From positions 1,364,001 to 1,428,000 of the forward strand of contig NZ_CP159483.1 in assembly GCF_042140245.1 (NCBI RefSeq): a DNA stretch of 64,000 nt, in the 5' to 3' direction. A model generated the notes under the pieces. It was given only the letters and a program-made list of their open reading frames with translations. It had not been told where the DNA came from and searched no databases. Origin of the DNA: MH13 sp042140245 (lineage in GTDB: Bacteria; Pseudomonadota; Alphaproteobacteria; Rhizobiales; MH13). Of this stretch, positions 8,161-16,233 are shown piece after piece. Each line of letters starts with the position of its first letter. Position 1 is the first letter of the stretch. Made by a program: the position numbers and the translations under genes.

Positions 8161-9092
8161 GCCAAACCCTGCACGCACGGCTTGGCGGCATTCATGCTGC
8201 CACCATTGTTCCCATGAAGCCTGATTTCACGATCGATGAAGCAGCCCTCGTGGCCCACCTGATATGGATAACGAACACACCGGGCATTAAGGGGGTGCTG
8301 ATCAACGGTCATGCCGGCGAGAACTATGTACTGAGCCGGGACGAGAAGCGGCGTGTTGTAGAGCTCACGCGCCAGAGTGTTCCAACTGAATGTCTGATTT
8401 GCTGTGGGATCAACAATGAGTCCAGCCTAGAAGCAGCTAAGGAAGCCGCAGATGCGCAGGCTGCAGGAGCTGATGCCCTTCTGATTTTTCCACCAAACAG
8501 TTTTGCCCTTGCGCAGGATCCGCGTTGCGCCCGTCTTCATCAAGATCATATCCGCGATGCCTGCTCGCTACCTCTGCTCGTTTATGGTGCGGCGTTGAGT
8601 GCCGGGGCTATGTCTTACCGGTCGGAGACACTGCAACAACTGACGGACGATGATCGTGTGGTTGGTATCAAAGATGGCAGCTGGGAAGTTGCGGCGTATG
8701 AGGCCAATTGGAGGTTGTTCGAAAAGCAGCGCGACACGTTCGCCGTGCTTGGGTCAGGTGATGAGCATCTGCTAACCACATATGTGATCGGCACCCATGG
8801 AAGTCAGGTAAGCCTTGCAGCACTCGCTCCAGCTTTGATTGTGGCTTTGTATGAAGCTGCGCAGGCTGAAGATTGGGAAACAGCACGGCGGCTGCATGAT
8901 CAGGTCTATCCACTGGCCCGCGCCATCTATCGCGAAGCGCCAAGCGGACGGGCCACAGCACGTATTAAAGGTGCATTGCACCGTCTCGGCCATTTGGCCA
9001 GCAACGCTGTCCGACCACCGCAACCCGATCTGAATGAGCATGAACATCTCATTATCGAGGAAGCCTTGCAGGCGGCAGGCCTCCTTACGTGA
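8157..9092 (+). CDS. Dihydrodipicolinate synthase (DHDPS/NAL)-family lyase or deaminase
   Basis: A 311-residue TIM-barrel enzyme of the class I aldolase DHDPS superfamily. The Schiff-base lysine is visible in VVGIKDGSWE (Lys172) and the proton-relay tyrosine in LLVYGA (Tyr143). The GVLINGHAGENYVLS segment replaces the GTTGE loop of true DapA, so substrate use differs from lysine biosynthesis. Family members in comparable operons deaminate pyrroline-4-hydroxy-2-carboxylate or cleave 2-keto-3-deoxy acids. Its start overlaps the oxidase stop, so it probably handles the oxidase product. DapA itself is unlikely, given the operon context and the changed loop. Confidence 0.85.
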   Translation: MSQTLHARLGGIHAATIVPMKPDFTIDEAALVAHLIWITNTPGIKGVLINGHAGENYVLSRDEKRRVVELTRQSVPTECLICCGINNESSLEAAKEAADAQAAGADALLIFPPNSFALAQDPRCARLHQDHIRDACSLPLLVYGAALSAGAMSYRSETLQQLTDDDRVVGIKDGSWEVAAYEANWRLFEKQRDTFAVLGSGDEHLLTTYVIGTHGSQVSLAALAPALIVALYEAAQAEDWETARRLHDQVYPLARAIYREAPSGRATARIKGALHRLGHLASNAVRPPQPDLNEHEHLIIEEALQAAGLLT

Positions 9093-9118
9093 TCAACACA
9101 AACCTCTAAGGACAACAC

Positions 9119-10537
9119 ATGGCCGATTATGATCTCGCCATACGCGGCGGCACCGTGGTGACCGCAGGGGACAGCGTGCGCGCCGATATTGGCATCCGCG
9201 ATGGCCGTATCGTTGCCCTTGGTGACGCGATTACGGGAGCAACGCGTGAGGTGGACGCCACCGATTTGCTGGTGATGCCCGGCGGTATCGATAGTCATGT
9301 CCATATCGAGCAACCTTCCGGCCCTGGCATCGTTATGGCTGACGATTTTGAATCAGCAACCCGCGCAGCACTTGCGGGTGGCAACACCTTCGTTATGCCT
9401 TTCGCGCTTCAGGAGCGGGGCAAAAGCCTCCGCGCAGCTGTCGAAGACTATAAGGCGAGCGCCGAAGGCCGTTGCCATATCGATACCGCGTTCCACCTCA
9501 TCATTTCCGATCCAACGCCGCAGGTGCTTGGTCAGGAACTGCCGGCTTTGGTGAAGGACGGCTACACCTCGTTTAAAGTCTTTATGACCTATGATGATTT
9601 GGTCCTCAGTGATCGCGAGCTGCTTGAAGTGTTCGATGTTGCCCGTCGTGAACGCGCTTTGGTCATGGTCCATTGTGAAGGCTATGATGCGATACGCTTC
9701 ATGACCGAACGATTGGAGAAGGCGGGTCAGACCGAACCTTACTATCACGGAGCGTCCAGACCGCAGGTCGTCGAGCGCGAAGCGGCGCATCGTGCCATCA
9801 GCCATGCCCAGCTTGTCGACGTGCCGATTATGATTGTCCACGTGTCGGGCCGGGAGGCGATGGAGCAGGTGAAATGGGCTCAGGATCGCGGCTTCAAAGT
9901 CTATGGTGAAACCTGCACCCAATACATCACGCTGACTGAAGACGATATGAAGGGCCTCAACATGGATATGAGTGGCTCAAAATATGTTTGCTCACCGCCC
10001 CCGCGCGATGAAGCAAGCCAAGATGCTATCTGGGAAGGCATCCAGCAGGGCGTGTTCCAGACCTTTTCCTCCGACCATTGCCCGTTTCGCTATGAGGGCA
10101 GTGATGGCAAGCAAAACCCGAAGGCCAAGACATCCTTCCGCTGGGTGCCCAATGGCATTCCCGGCGTCGAGACGCGGTTGCCCGTGTTCTTTTCTGAAGG
10201 GGTTTCTAAAGGGCGCATCACGGCTGAACAATTTGTTGCGCTGACCAGCACCAACCATGCGCGCATGTACGGACTTTATCCGCGAAAAGGCTCCATCGGT
10301 GTTGGCTTTGACGCTGACATCACGCTTTGGGACCCAACCTGCAAGAGAACCATTCACCAGTCCGACATGCAGCATGGCGCCGACTACACGCCTTGGGAAG
10401 GGTTTGAGGTAACGGGCTGGCCGGTGATGGTGATCGCCAACGGTAAGATCGCGATGGACGACGGCAAAATTCTGACGGAGCCGGGGCAGGGACAAGTGGT
10501 CGAACGCGATATTTCGCCTTTTGCTGCAGCGCCATAG
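9119..10537 (+). CDS. Dihydropyrimidinase/D-hydantoinase-family amidohydrolase
   Basis: A 472-residue binuclear zinc amidohydrolase that opens cyclic amides such as hydantoins or dihydropyrimidines. The metal-binding set is complete: HVH (60, 62), the carbamylated lysine in SFKVFMTYDD (Lys153), MVHCEG and IVHVSG histidines, and the catalytic Asp in FSSDHCPF. The start ATG 9119 is preceded by AAGGACAAC. The length is that of HyuA/PydB proteins. It is the last gene of the island, 26 bp after the DHDPS-family gene. No carbamoylase (N-carbamoyl amino acid amidohydrolase) is visible nearby, so whether the substrate is a hydantoin or another cyclic amide remains open. Confidence 0.9.
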   Translation: MADYDLAIRGGTVVTAGDSVRADIGIRDGRIVALGDAITGATREVDATDLLVMPGGIDSHVHIEQPSGPGIVMADDFESATRAALAGGNTFVMPFALQERGKSLRAAVEDYKASAEGRCHIDTAFHLIISDPTPQVLGQELPALVKDGYTSFKVFMTYDDLVLSDRELLEVFDVARRERALVMVHCEGYDAIRFMTERLEKAGQTEPYYHGASRPQVVEREAAHRAISHAQLVDVPIMIVHVSGREAMEQVKWAQDRGFKVYGETCTQYITLTEDDMKGLNMDMSGSKYVCSPPPRDEASQDAIWEGIQQGVFQTFSSDHCPFRYEGSDGKQNPKAKTSFRWVPNGIPGVETRLPVFFSEGVSKGRITAEQFVALTSTNHARMYGLYPRKGSIGVGFDADITLWDPTCKRTIHQSDMQHGADYTPWEGFEVTGWPVMVIANGKIAMDDGKILTEPGQGQVVERDISPFAAAP

Positions 10538-10765
10538 CCTCCTTGGGAACAGCAGCTAAGTCTATCGAAGAGATTGCCTTGGTTTGCGCCAACACCGAGT
10601 TGCTCAGCGGTTGATCTGTCGACAGCCGCTTGGTCATCCCAAATAACCTCCTGCCAGAGGATGTTACCTAACAGGTGGGCCAAGCCACGCTTGTTATCCC
10701 TCTGATCGTGCTGCAAAAGACAAGCCGGTGTATTGGACGGGCGAACGCTCGGCATGGGAGGGTGC

Positions 10766-11713
10766 ATGGCTAAAGTCTGGTTCATGGGAGAGGCGCTGAT
10801 TGATTTTGTGCCGACCGATAGTCCTGCTGGCGATGCATTTGCGCCACGCGCAGGCGGATCGCCTTTTAACGCTGCCAAAGCCGCTGCGCAGGCTGGGGCC
10901 AATGCTGGGTTTTTGGGCGCGATATCGACCGACCTGTTCGGCGAGCTGCTGATTGATGATCTGCAAGCTTATGGAGTCGATACCAGCCTAACACCGCGTA
11001 CCGATGATCCGTGCACGCTTGCCTTTGTCGCGCTGAGCGAAGGCGCGGCGCGCTATGCGTTTTTCAACGCATTGTCGGCGACAGCGCTGATGAAGCCGGA
11101 CCCTGCGGCTTTTGATCCAGAGCCTGGTGATATCCTATCCTTTGGGTCGATATCGTTGATCGATCAACCAGGCGCCGACAACATTGCCGCCTTTGCCTTG
11201 GCGCATGCCGACACTACGATGATTGCGCTTGACCCCAATGCACGTCCAAGCATGACGCCAGATGTCCATGCATGGCGCACACGGATCAATGCCATCTCTG
11301 CAAAGGCCGGTGTTGTGCGCCTGAGCGACGAAGACTTAGAGATGTTGGCGCCTGGTCAATCACCGGCGGATTTTGCTGAGGAGAGACTGAGTGAGGCCAC
11401 TGGATTGGTCGTTTTGACCCTTGGCGACAAAGGCGCACTTGGCTTCTGCCGCGATGGTGTTGTTGAGATCACGGGGCAGCCAGCAAAAGTGGTTGATAGC
11501 GTGGGTGCCGGTGACACGTTAATGGGCGGTATGATGGCGGAGTTGATGCTGCGCGATCTGACCTCTCGTGATGCGCTGGCTTCGCTGACGCGCGATTCAC
11601 TTGGCGACATTCTGCGCTACGGCGTTACGGCTGCGGCGATAAACTGCGAGCGCTCCGGTTGCGCGCCGCCAAAGCGGGCTGAGGTCCTGCAGCGTCTCGA
11701 AACTCTGGTGTAG
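10766..11713 (+). CDS. PfkB-family carbohydrate kinase (fructokinase-like)
   Basis: A 315-residue sugar kinase. ATG 10766 is preferred over an upstream frame start at 10733 because GGGAGGG stands directly before it and the protein then starts at the first strand of the fold (MAKVWFMGEALIDF). PfkB signature 1 appears as GGSPFNAAKAAAQAG (about 30-44) and the C-terminal anion-hole motif as VGAGDTLMGG (246-255), with the catalytic Asp in GAGD. The closest-looking activities are fructokinase or 2-keto-3-deoxygluconate kinase; sequence alone does not decide. It is followed after 4 bp by a SorC-type sugar-sensing regulator. Confidence 0.88.
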   Translation: MAKVWFMGEALIDFVPTDSPAGDAFAPRAGGSPFNAAKAAAQAGANAGFLGAISTDLFGELLIDDLQAYGVDTSLTPRTDDPCTLAFVALSEGAARYAFFNALSATALMKPDPAAFDPEPGDILSFGSISLIDQPGADNIAAFALAHADTTMIALDPNARPSMTPDVHAWRTRINAISAKAGVVRLSDEDLEMLAPGQSPADFAEERLSEATGLVVLTLGDKGALGFCRDGVVEITGQPAKVVDSVGAGDTLMGGMMAELMLRDLTSRDALASLTRDSLGDILRYGVTAAAINCERSGCAPPKRAEVLQRLETLV

Positions 11714-11717
11714 CGGC

Positions 11718-12701
11718 ATGCCACGACTGACAAGGGCTGGCCATGTAACGCTTTCTGACACAGCGTCTTTGCGCGTGCGGGCTGCATGGCTCTATTTCAA
11801 TCGTGGCTTGACCCAGAAAGAGATTGCTGAGGCCCTTGGCGTCAGCCGGTCCACTGTCGTGCGGATGCTGGATGAGGCGCGCAAGCGCGGCGAGGTGCAG
11901 ATCTGGATCAATACCAGTCCAGGCGATTGCACAGCTTTGGCAGTGGAGTTGGAGGCGAAACTCGGTCTGGATGAGGCAATTGTCGTGCCCGGTGGTGGCA
12001 CCGCCGAACAAACGGCGATCGATGTTGGAGCGGCCCTTGGCCAATGGCTTTCCGATGTCTTGAACGATGGTATGTCGGTGGGCGTCGGGTGGGGTCGCAC
12101 GCTGAATGCCTCACTCGCCACCTTCAGGCCGCAGCGGCGCGACGGTATGCGGGTGATTTCATTGCAAGGCGGTCTGCTTGAAGCGAGCAGCGTCAACCCG
12201 ATCGATTTTTCTTGGCGTATGGCTGGGCAGCTGGGCGCTGATTGCTTGCTCTATCTGGCGCCTTTGGTTGTCGACAGTCAGGATACCAAGCAGCGTTTGA
12301 TCGAAAAATGCGGTCTTGAGCAGGTTGAAGAGGCTGCTGCTCATCTTGATTTGGCAATTTTGAGCTGCGGAGATATTGGCGTTGCGGGATCCTCACTTAG
12401 CCACCAGTTCCTGTCGCAGGACGAGTATGCCGGGCTTCTGGAGGCGGGCGCTATCTGCGACACGCTGTGCCAGTTTCTAGATGAAGATGGAAACACGGTT
12501 GATCACCCAATTCATGCCCGGGTGATGTCGGTTGATCTTGATACCATCGCACGCGCCAAGCACGGTGTTTTGGCTTCTGGTGGCACGCGCCGAGCTGCTG
12601 CCATTAAGGCGACGTTGGCGCGCACTGGATGCCAAACGCTGGTGACCGATGAGGCCGCTGCGAAAGCGATCCTTGCCTTAGATTCGTCTGGTCAGGCCTG
12701 A
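11718..12701 (+). CDS. SorC/DeoR-type sugar-binding transcriptional regulator
   Basis: A 327-residue regulator. The N-terminal helix-turn-helix is at about 30-60 (LTQKEIAEALGVSRSTVVRM), followed by a SorC-type sugar-phosphate-binding domain with SVGVGWGRTLNASLA, VISLQGGLL and the late VLASGGTRRAAAIKATL typical of the family. Such proteins sense a phosphorylated sugar and control adjacent operons. It directly follows the PfkB kinase and converges with the alpha/beta hydrolase gene, whose last 10 bp it overlaps. It could control its own operon, the neighbouring leftward operon, or both. A second, unrelated sugar regulator (RpiR type) is encoded at 16234-17154. Confidence 0.88.
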   Translation: MPRLTRAGHVTLSDTASLRVRAAWLYFNRGLTQKEIAEALGVSRSTVVRMLDEARKRGEVQIWINTSPGDCTALAVELEAKLGLDEAIVVPGGGTAEQTAIDVGAALGQWLSDVLNDGMSVGVGWGRTLNASLATFRPQRRDGMRVISLQGGLLEASSVNPIDFSWRMAGQLGADCLLYLAPLVVDSQDTKQRLIEKCGLEQVEEAAAHLDLAILSCGDIGVAGSSLSHQFLSQDEYAGLLEAGAICDTLCQFLDEDGNTVDHPIHARVMSVDLDTIARAKHGVLASGGTRRAAAIKATLARTGCQTLVTDEAAAKAILALDSSGQA

Positions 12702-13414
12702 AGATAGGCGACCAGCTGTCGGTTAACCTTGGTCGCCGCTTCCACATGGGGCAAGTGGCCGGTGTTCGGCAAAAGCATCGCGCGGTCTCCCAAACTTGAG
12801 AGCCAGGCTTTGTCAGGCGAATTGATGGCGTCTTCCTCACCCCAAATGATCAGCGCATCATCGGGCGTTGCTGGTGGCATGAAGTTTAGTGCAGCTTCGG
12901 CGATCTGTGCCAGAGCCTCGCGTCGCCCCGGCTGGTCCAGATGTTTCAACACGTACTGCGCCATTTGCGGCATGATCAGCCGCTCGCGCACCACTAATTG
13001 CCGCAAAAGGGCAAGGGCATCTTCTTCGTCTTGAAGCTTTGGAAAGCCCCGTAAAAAGTCTGCGGCAACTTCTCCATCACCGAAACCTGCGGGGGCGATC
13101 AACGCAACCCTATCGATCTGACTTGGCTTCAAGGCGGCCATATGGGCGGCAACCGCACCGCCGAGCGAATGACCTATGAGCGCGATGGAGTTGCCGGTCT
13201 CTGGCAGCATTTTCGTTAGTGCATGCGCCATGTCGATGGGTGTTGTTGGCCCAGGTTCAGCCGTGCCGTGAGCGGGCAGTTCGGCTGCCCACACCGAGTG
13301 GGAGGCAAGAAGGGCAGGAGAGGTTGCGACCCATCCCAGCCGGTCGGAGCCGAAGCCGTGAATGAGGACAACCGCCGGGCCCTCACCGCCAATGTGATGC
13401 ATCACTGGCGCCAT
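12692..13414 (-). CDS. Alpha/beta-hydrolase-fold protein, AcoC C-terminal-domain-like
   Basis: A 240-residue alpha/beta hydrolase: oxyanion region VLIHGFGSDRLGW, nucleophile elbow GHSLGG (Ser about 84), acid in WGEEDAI, and the catalytic His in NTGHLPHVEA. In acetoin dehydrogenase E2 (AcoC) a lipoyl domain is fused to exactly such a hydrolase domain in place of the usual acyltransferase core. Here the lipoyl gene lies just upstream in the same frame, separated only by TAA CCT. The protein is therefore best read as the detached E2 core of the acetoin-dehydrogenase-like module. No good Shine-Dalgarno precedes ATG 13414, so translation probably depends on reinitiation after the lipoyl stop. Confidence 0.85.
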   Translation of the reverse strand: MAPVMHHIGGEGPAVVLIHGFGSDRLGWVATSPALLASHSVWAAELPAHGTAEPGPTTPIDMAHALTKMLPETGNSIALIGHSLGGAVAAHMAALKPSQIDRVALIAPAGFGDGEVAADFLRGFPKLQDEEDALALLRQLVVRERLIMPQMAQYVLKHLDQPGRREALAQIAEAALNFMPPATPDDALIIWGEEDAINSPDKAWLSSLGDRAMLLPNTGHLPHVEAATKVNRQLVAYLQA

Positions 13415-13417
13415 AGG

Positions 13418-13651
13418 TTATGCGATCTCACCGAGCGTCACGCCGACCTCGACAATGTCGCCTTCCGGTATCGCGATGGTTTTCAACGTGCCATCGGCAG
13501 GCGCCTCGATTTCGATGGCCATTTTTGTGGTTGTGATGACGACGACAAGGTCGCCAGTTTTGACCGTGTCGCCTTCAGCGGCGACCCACTCGGTCACTTC
13601 AGCTTCGGTGATCTCGTTGCCAAGCTGCGGCACAAGGATGGGCGTTGTCAT
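13418..13651 (-). CDS. Free-standing lipoyl domain protein (E2 N-terminal domain-like)
   Basis: From ATG 13651 (preceded by GAAGGA) the protein has only 77 residues and is a single biotinyl/lipoyl domain. The modified lysine lies in VVVITTTKMAIEIEAP, and the EGDTVKTGDL and GDIVEVG turns are typical. It would carry the acyl group made by the E1 protein encoded 13 bp upstream. It ends in TAA, and the hydrolase frame continues in register two codons later, so the pair together corresponds to one AcoC-type E2 without the usual linker. An upstream frame extension to 13696 overlaps the E1 end and lacks a good ribosome site. Confidence 0.85.
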   Translation of the reverse strand: MTTPILVPQLGNEITEAEVTEWVAAEGDTVKTGDLVVVITTTKMAIEIEAPADGTLKTIAIPEGDIVEVGVTLGEIA

Positions 13652-13664
13652 GGTCTGGTGTCCT

Positions 13665-16124
13665 TCAAAGTGCCTGGCGGGCGAGATCGAGATCATCCCA
13701 GGAACGCACGCCGCGTTTGTTGGTGCGTTTGGATGGGAAGAACTCTCCTGTCACCACATCAATGATATCGTGCGCCTGCGGGAAATAGGTGGTTTCCATA
13801 TCAGCGCCCGGCACGATCCAGTTGGGACAGCCGAGCACGCGCGGCGGTGCTTTTAAGTCGGCAAAGCCGAAACGGGTCACGTTTGTTGAGATAGTCATCG
13901 CAAAGCTGCCGCGTTCAGATGCCTCTGACACGATGAGCAAGTGGCCTGTCTTTTTCACCGATGCGAGCAGAGCATCATAGTTGAATGGCACCAGTGAGCG
14001 CGCGTCGATGATTTCCGCTTCGATACCAACGTCCGCCAATTCATCTGCGGCTGTCAGTGCCGGATAGAGCGACGGACCAATGGTGAGCACGGTGACGTCA
14101 TTGCCCTGGCGTTTGATATCCGGTTCGCCCAGCGGAACGCGATAGTAGCCTGCGGGAACGCCATCTTTCTGGAAAGTCTCGATTTGATCATAAAGCCGCT
14201 GGCTCTCGAAGAACACGACTGGATCGTTGGACGAGAGGGCAGAGGCCATGAGCCCTTTCGCGTCATAGGGGGTTGCGGGGTAAACGACTTTGAGACCGGG
14301 AATATGGGCGATGAGCGAGGTCCAGTCTTGCGAGTGCTGAGCGCCGTATTTGGAGCCAACCGATGCACGCAGCACAACTGGCATGGTGAGCAGCCCAGCG
14401 GACATAGACTGCCATTTGGCAAGCTGGTTGAAGATTTCATCACCAGCGCGACCGATGAAGTCACCATACATCAGCTCCACCAGGCTGCGTCCACCGGCGA
14501 GTGCGTGACCTATCGCGGTCGCAACGATGGCGGCTTCAGAGATCGGCGAATTGAAGAGGCGGTGATGGGGCAGAATGTCGCTTAGGCCTCGATAGACACC
14601 GAACGCGCCGCCCCATTCGCGGCACTCTTCGCCATAGGCGACAAGGCTCTCGTCGTTGGTCATGTGGTGGAGAATGGCTTCGGTCAGGCCATCACGCAGT
14701 GTGATGGTCTTGAGCCCCGATAACCGTTTGCCTTCGTCATCCAAGCCGAAGCGCTCCTTACGTCCCAGTTGGCGAAAAGCGCCAGCTTCTTCAATCGGTT
14801 TGGTGAGCGGTACGGGCGTGTTGGGCGCTGGAATTTCTGTGTCTGAAAACATCAGCTGGCCAATGCGGGTCGGCTCAGCTTCCACATCCACAGGCGGTGC
14901 GATGGCCGGATCCACAGCGGCACGCGTGACGGCCAATACCTGCTCCGCTACACCCTCGCGCATAGTCTCGACATCTGCATCTGAAAGGATGCCTGCCTCC
15001 GTCAAACTGCTGGCGAACTGTGTGATGGGGTCCTGCTCGGTCCACATCTTGATTTCATCGCGCGTTCGGTAGGCATTGGCGTCGGTGGTGGAGTGGCCAA
15101 CCAGCCGATAGCATTCCACGTCAAGCAACGCAGGACCCTTGCGATCGATGAGTAATTGGCGTTTACGCGCCACGGCGTCAGCCACTGCCAGCGGGTTGGA
15201 ACCATCGACCGTTTCAGCATGCATTTGTGCAGGGTTTACGCCTGCGCCGATGCGAGCCAATCGCTCCCAGCCCATGGTTTCGCCTTTGGTCTGGCCACCC
15301 ATGGCGTAGAAGTTGTTGGTGAAGAAGAAGAGCACTGGCAGGCCACCCTTATAGGCCTCATCCCAAAGAGTGTCGTATTGCGACATGGCGGCGAAATTCA
15401 TCGCCTCCCAAACGGGGCCGCAACCGGTGGAGCCATCACCAGCATTGGCCACGACGATACCATTGTCTTGTGCCAGTTTGCGACGCAGCGCTGCTCCGGT
15501 GGCGATGCCTGCGCTGGCACCGACAATTGCGTTGTTGGGGTAAGCGCCAAAGGGCGGGAAGAAGGCGTGCATAGAGCCGCCCATGCCGCCATTGAAGCCG
15601 TTTTCCCGCATGAAGATTTCTGCGAGCAAGCCAAACAAGAGCGCGTTTTCGCCAAGCGCTTTGTCGGTCCCGCCAACATGCTTGGCAACGGTGTCGCGTA
15701 GTTTCCCGCCCTCATAGGAATCTAGAATGGTTGCCAGCTCAGTATCGTTCAGTTCGTTGATGGCCCCCAAACCTTTGGCGATGAACTCTCCATGGCTGCG
15801 GTGGGAGCCAAGGATGTAGTCGTCTGCCTTGAGCGCCATGGCTGCGCCAACGGCAGCGCCTTCTTGGCCAATGGAGAGGTGCGCAGGGCCTTTGTAGAGG
15901 TAATCAATGCCTTGATACGCGCCGGTGCCTTTGAAGGAGGCTAGCATCGTCTCAAACTCGCGGATCACCATCATATGGCGCAATGCTTCCTTCAGCGCTG
16001 CATCACCGCGTGCGTTGCGCTCGTCTTCAACAGACTGTGCATAAGCGTGGACCGGGATAGGCATCAGCTCTAGAGCGCCAGACTGGCGGGTTTCCTGCGG
16101 ATCAATGAGTATTTGCTTGGGCAT
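13665..16124 (-). CDS. Fused E1 alpha-beta thiamine-dependent dehydrogenase (acetoin/2-oxoacid dehydrogenase-like)
   Basis: An 819-residue protein joining an E1 alpha part (about 40-440) to an E1 beta part (about 480-800). The ThDP motif is present but stretched: GDG at 229-231 and NN at 270-271, with the extra segment SQYDTLWDEAYKGG between them. A further long insertion lies between HGEFIAKG (112-118) and GGMGGSMH (179-186). The beta half shows AYGEECREWGGAFGVYRGL, ISEAAIVATAIGHALAG and LRASVGSKYGAQHSQDWTSL, as in E1 beta chains. It would decarboxylate a 2-oxo acid or cleave an acyloin, and pass the acyl group to the lipoyl protein encoded next. With an AcoC-like partner, acyloin cleavage is the more likely chemistry, but the substrate is unknown. 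No E3 gene is in this operon. Confidence 0.85.
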   Translation of the reverse strand: MPKQILIDPQETRQSGALELMPIPVHAYAQSVEDERNARGDAALKEALRHMMVIREFETMLASFKGTGAYQGIDYLYKGPAHLSIGQEGAAVGAAMALKADDYILGSHRSHGEFIAKGLGAINELNDTELATILDSYEGGKLRDTVAKHVGGTDKALGENALLFGLLAEIFMRENGFNGGMGGSMHAFFPPFGAYPNNAIVGASAGIATGAALRRKLAQDNGIVVANAGDGSTGCGPVWEAMNFAAMSQYDTLWDEAYKGGLPVLFFFTNNFYAMGGQTKGETMGWERLARIGAGVNPAQMHAETVDGSNPLAVADAVARKRQLLIDRKGPALLDVECYRLVGHSTTDANAYRTRDEIKMWTEQDPITQFASSLTEAGILSDADVETMREGVAEQVLAVTRAAVDPAIAPPVDVEAEPTRIGQLMFSDTEIPAPNTPVPLTKPIEEAGAFRQLGRKERFGLDDEGKRLSGLKTITLRDGLTEAILHHMTNDESLVAYGEECREWGGAFGVYRGLSDILPHHRLFNSPISEAAIVATAIGHALAGGRSLVELMYGDFIGRAGDEIFNQLAKWQSMSAGLLTMPVVLRASVGSKYGAQHSQDWTSLIAHIPGLKVVYPATPYDAKGLMASALSSNDPVVFFESQRLYDQIETFQKDGVPAGYYRVPLGEPDIKRQGNDVTVLTIGPSLYPALTAADELADVGIEAEIIDARSLVPFNYDALLASVKKTGHLLIVSEASERGSFAMTISTNVTRFGFADLKAPPRVLGCPNWIVPGADMETTYFPQAHDIIDVVTGEFFPSKRTNKRGVRSWDDLDLARQAL

Positions 16125-16233
16125 GAAGCGAGGGCCTTATCCGGGCTTGTAAGCTACAAAGAACAGCTCATCCGCTAGCGCACGAATGGAACCTTTGTCA
16201 ATTTCATTACGCAAATGTTCAGGTCCGGGTTCG

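Noticed and set aside
8157..9092. Assignment as DapA (lysine biosynthesis)
   Set aside because: The GTTGE loop is replaced and the gene is fused by overlap to an oxidase operon, so a catabolic lyase or deaminase is more likely.
9353..9922. 189-codon minus-strand frame inside the hydantoinase gene
   Set aside because: It is antisense to a gene with all metal ligands in place and has no homologue-like pattern.
13223..13765. 180-codon plus-strand frame across the hydrolase, lipoyl and E1 genes
   Set aside because: It is antisense to three recognised genes, with no ribosome-binding site or known motif.
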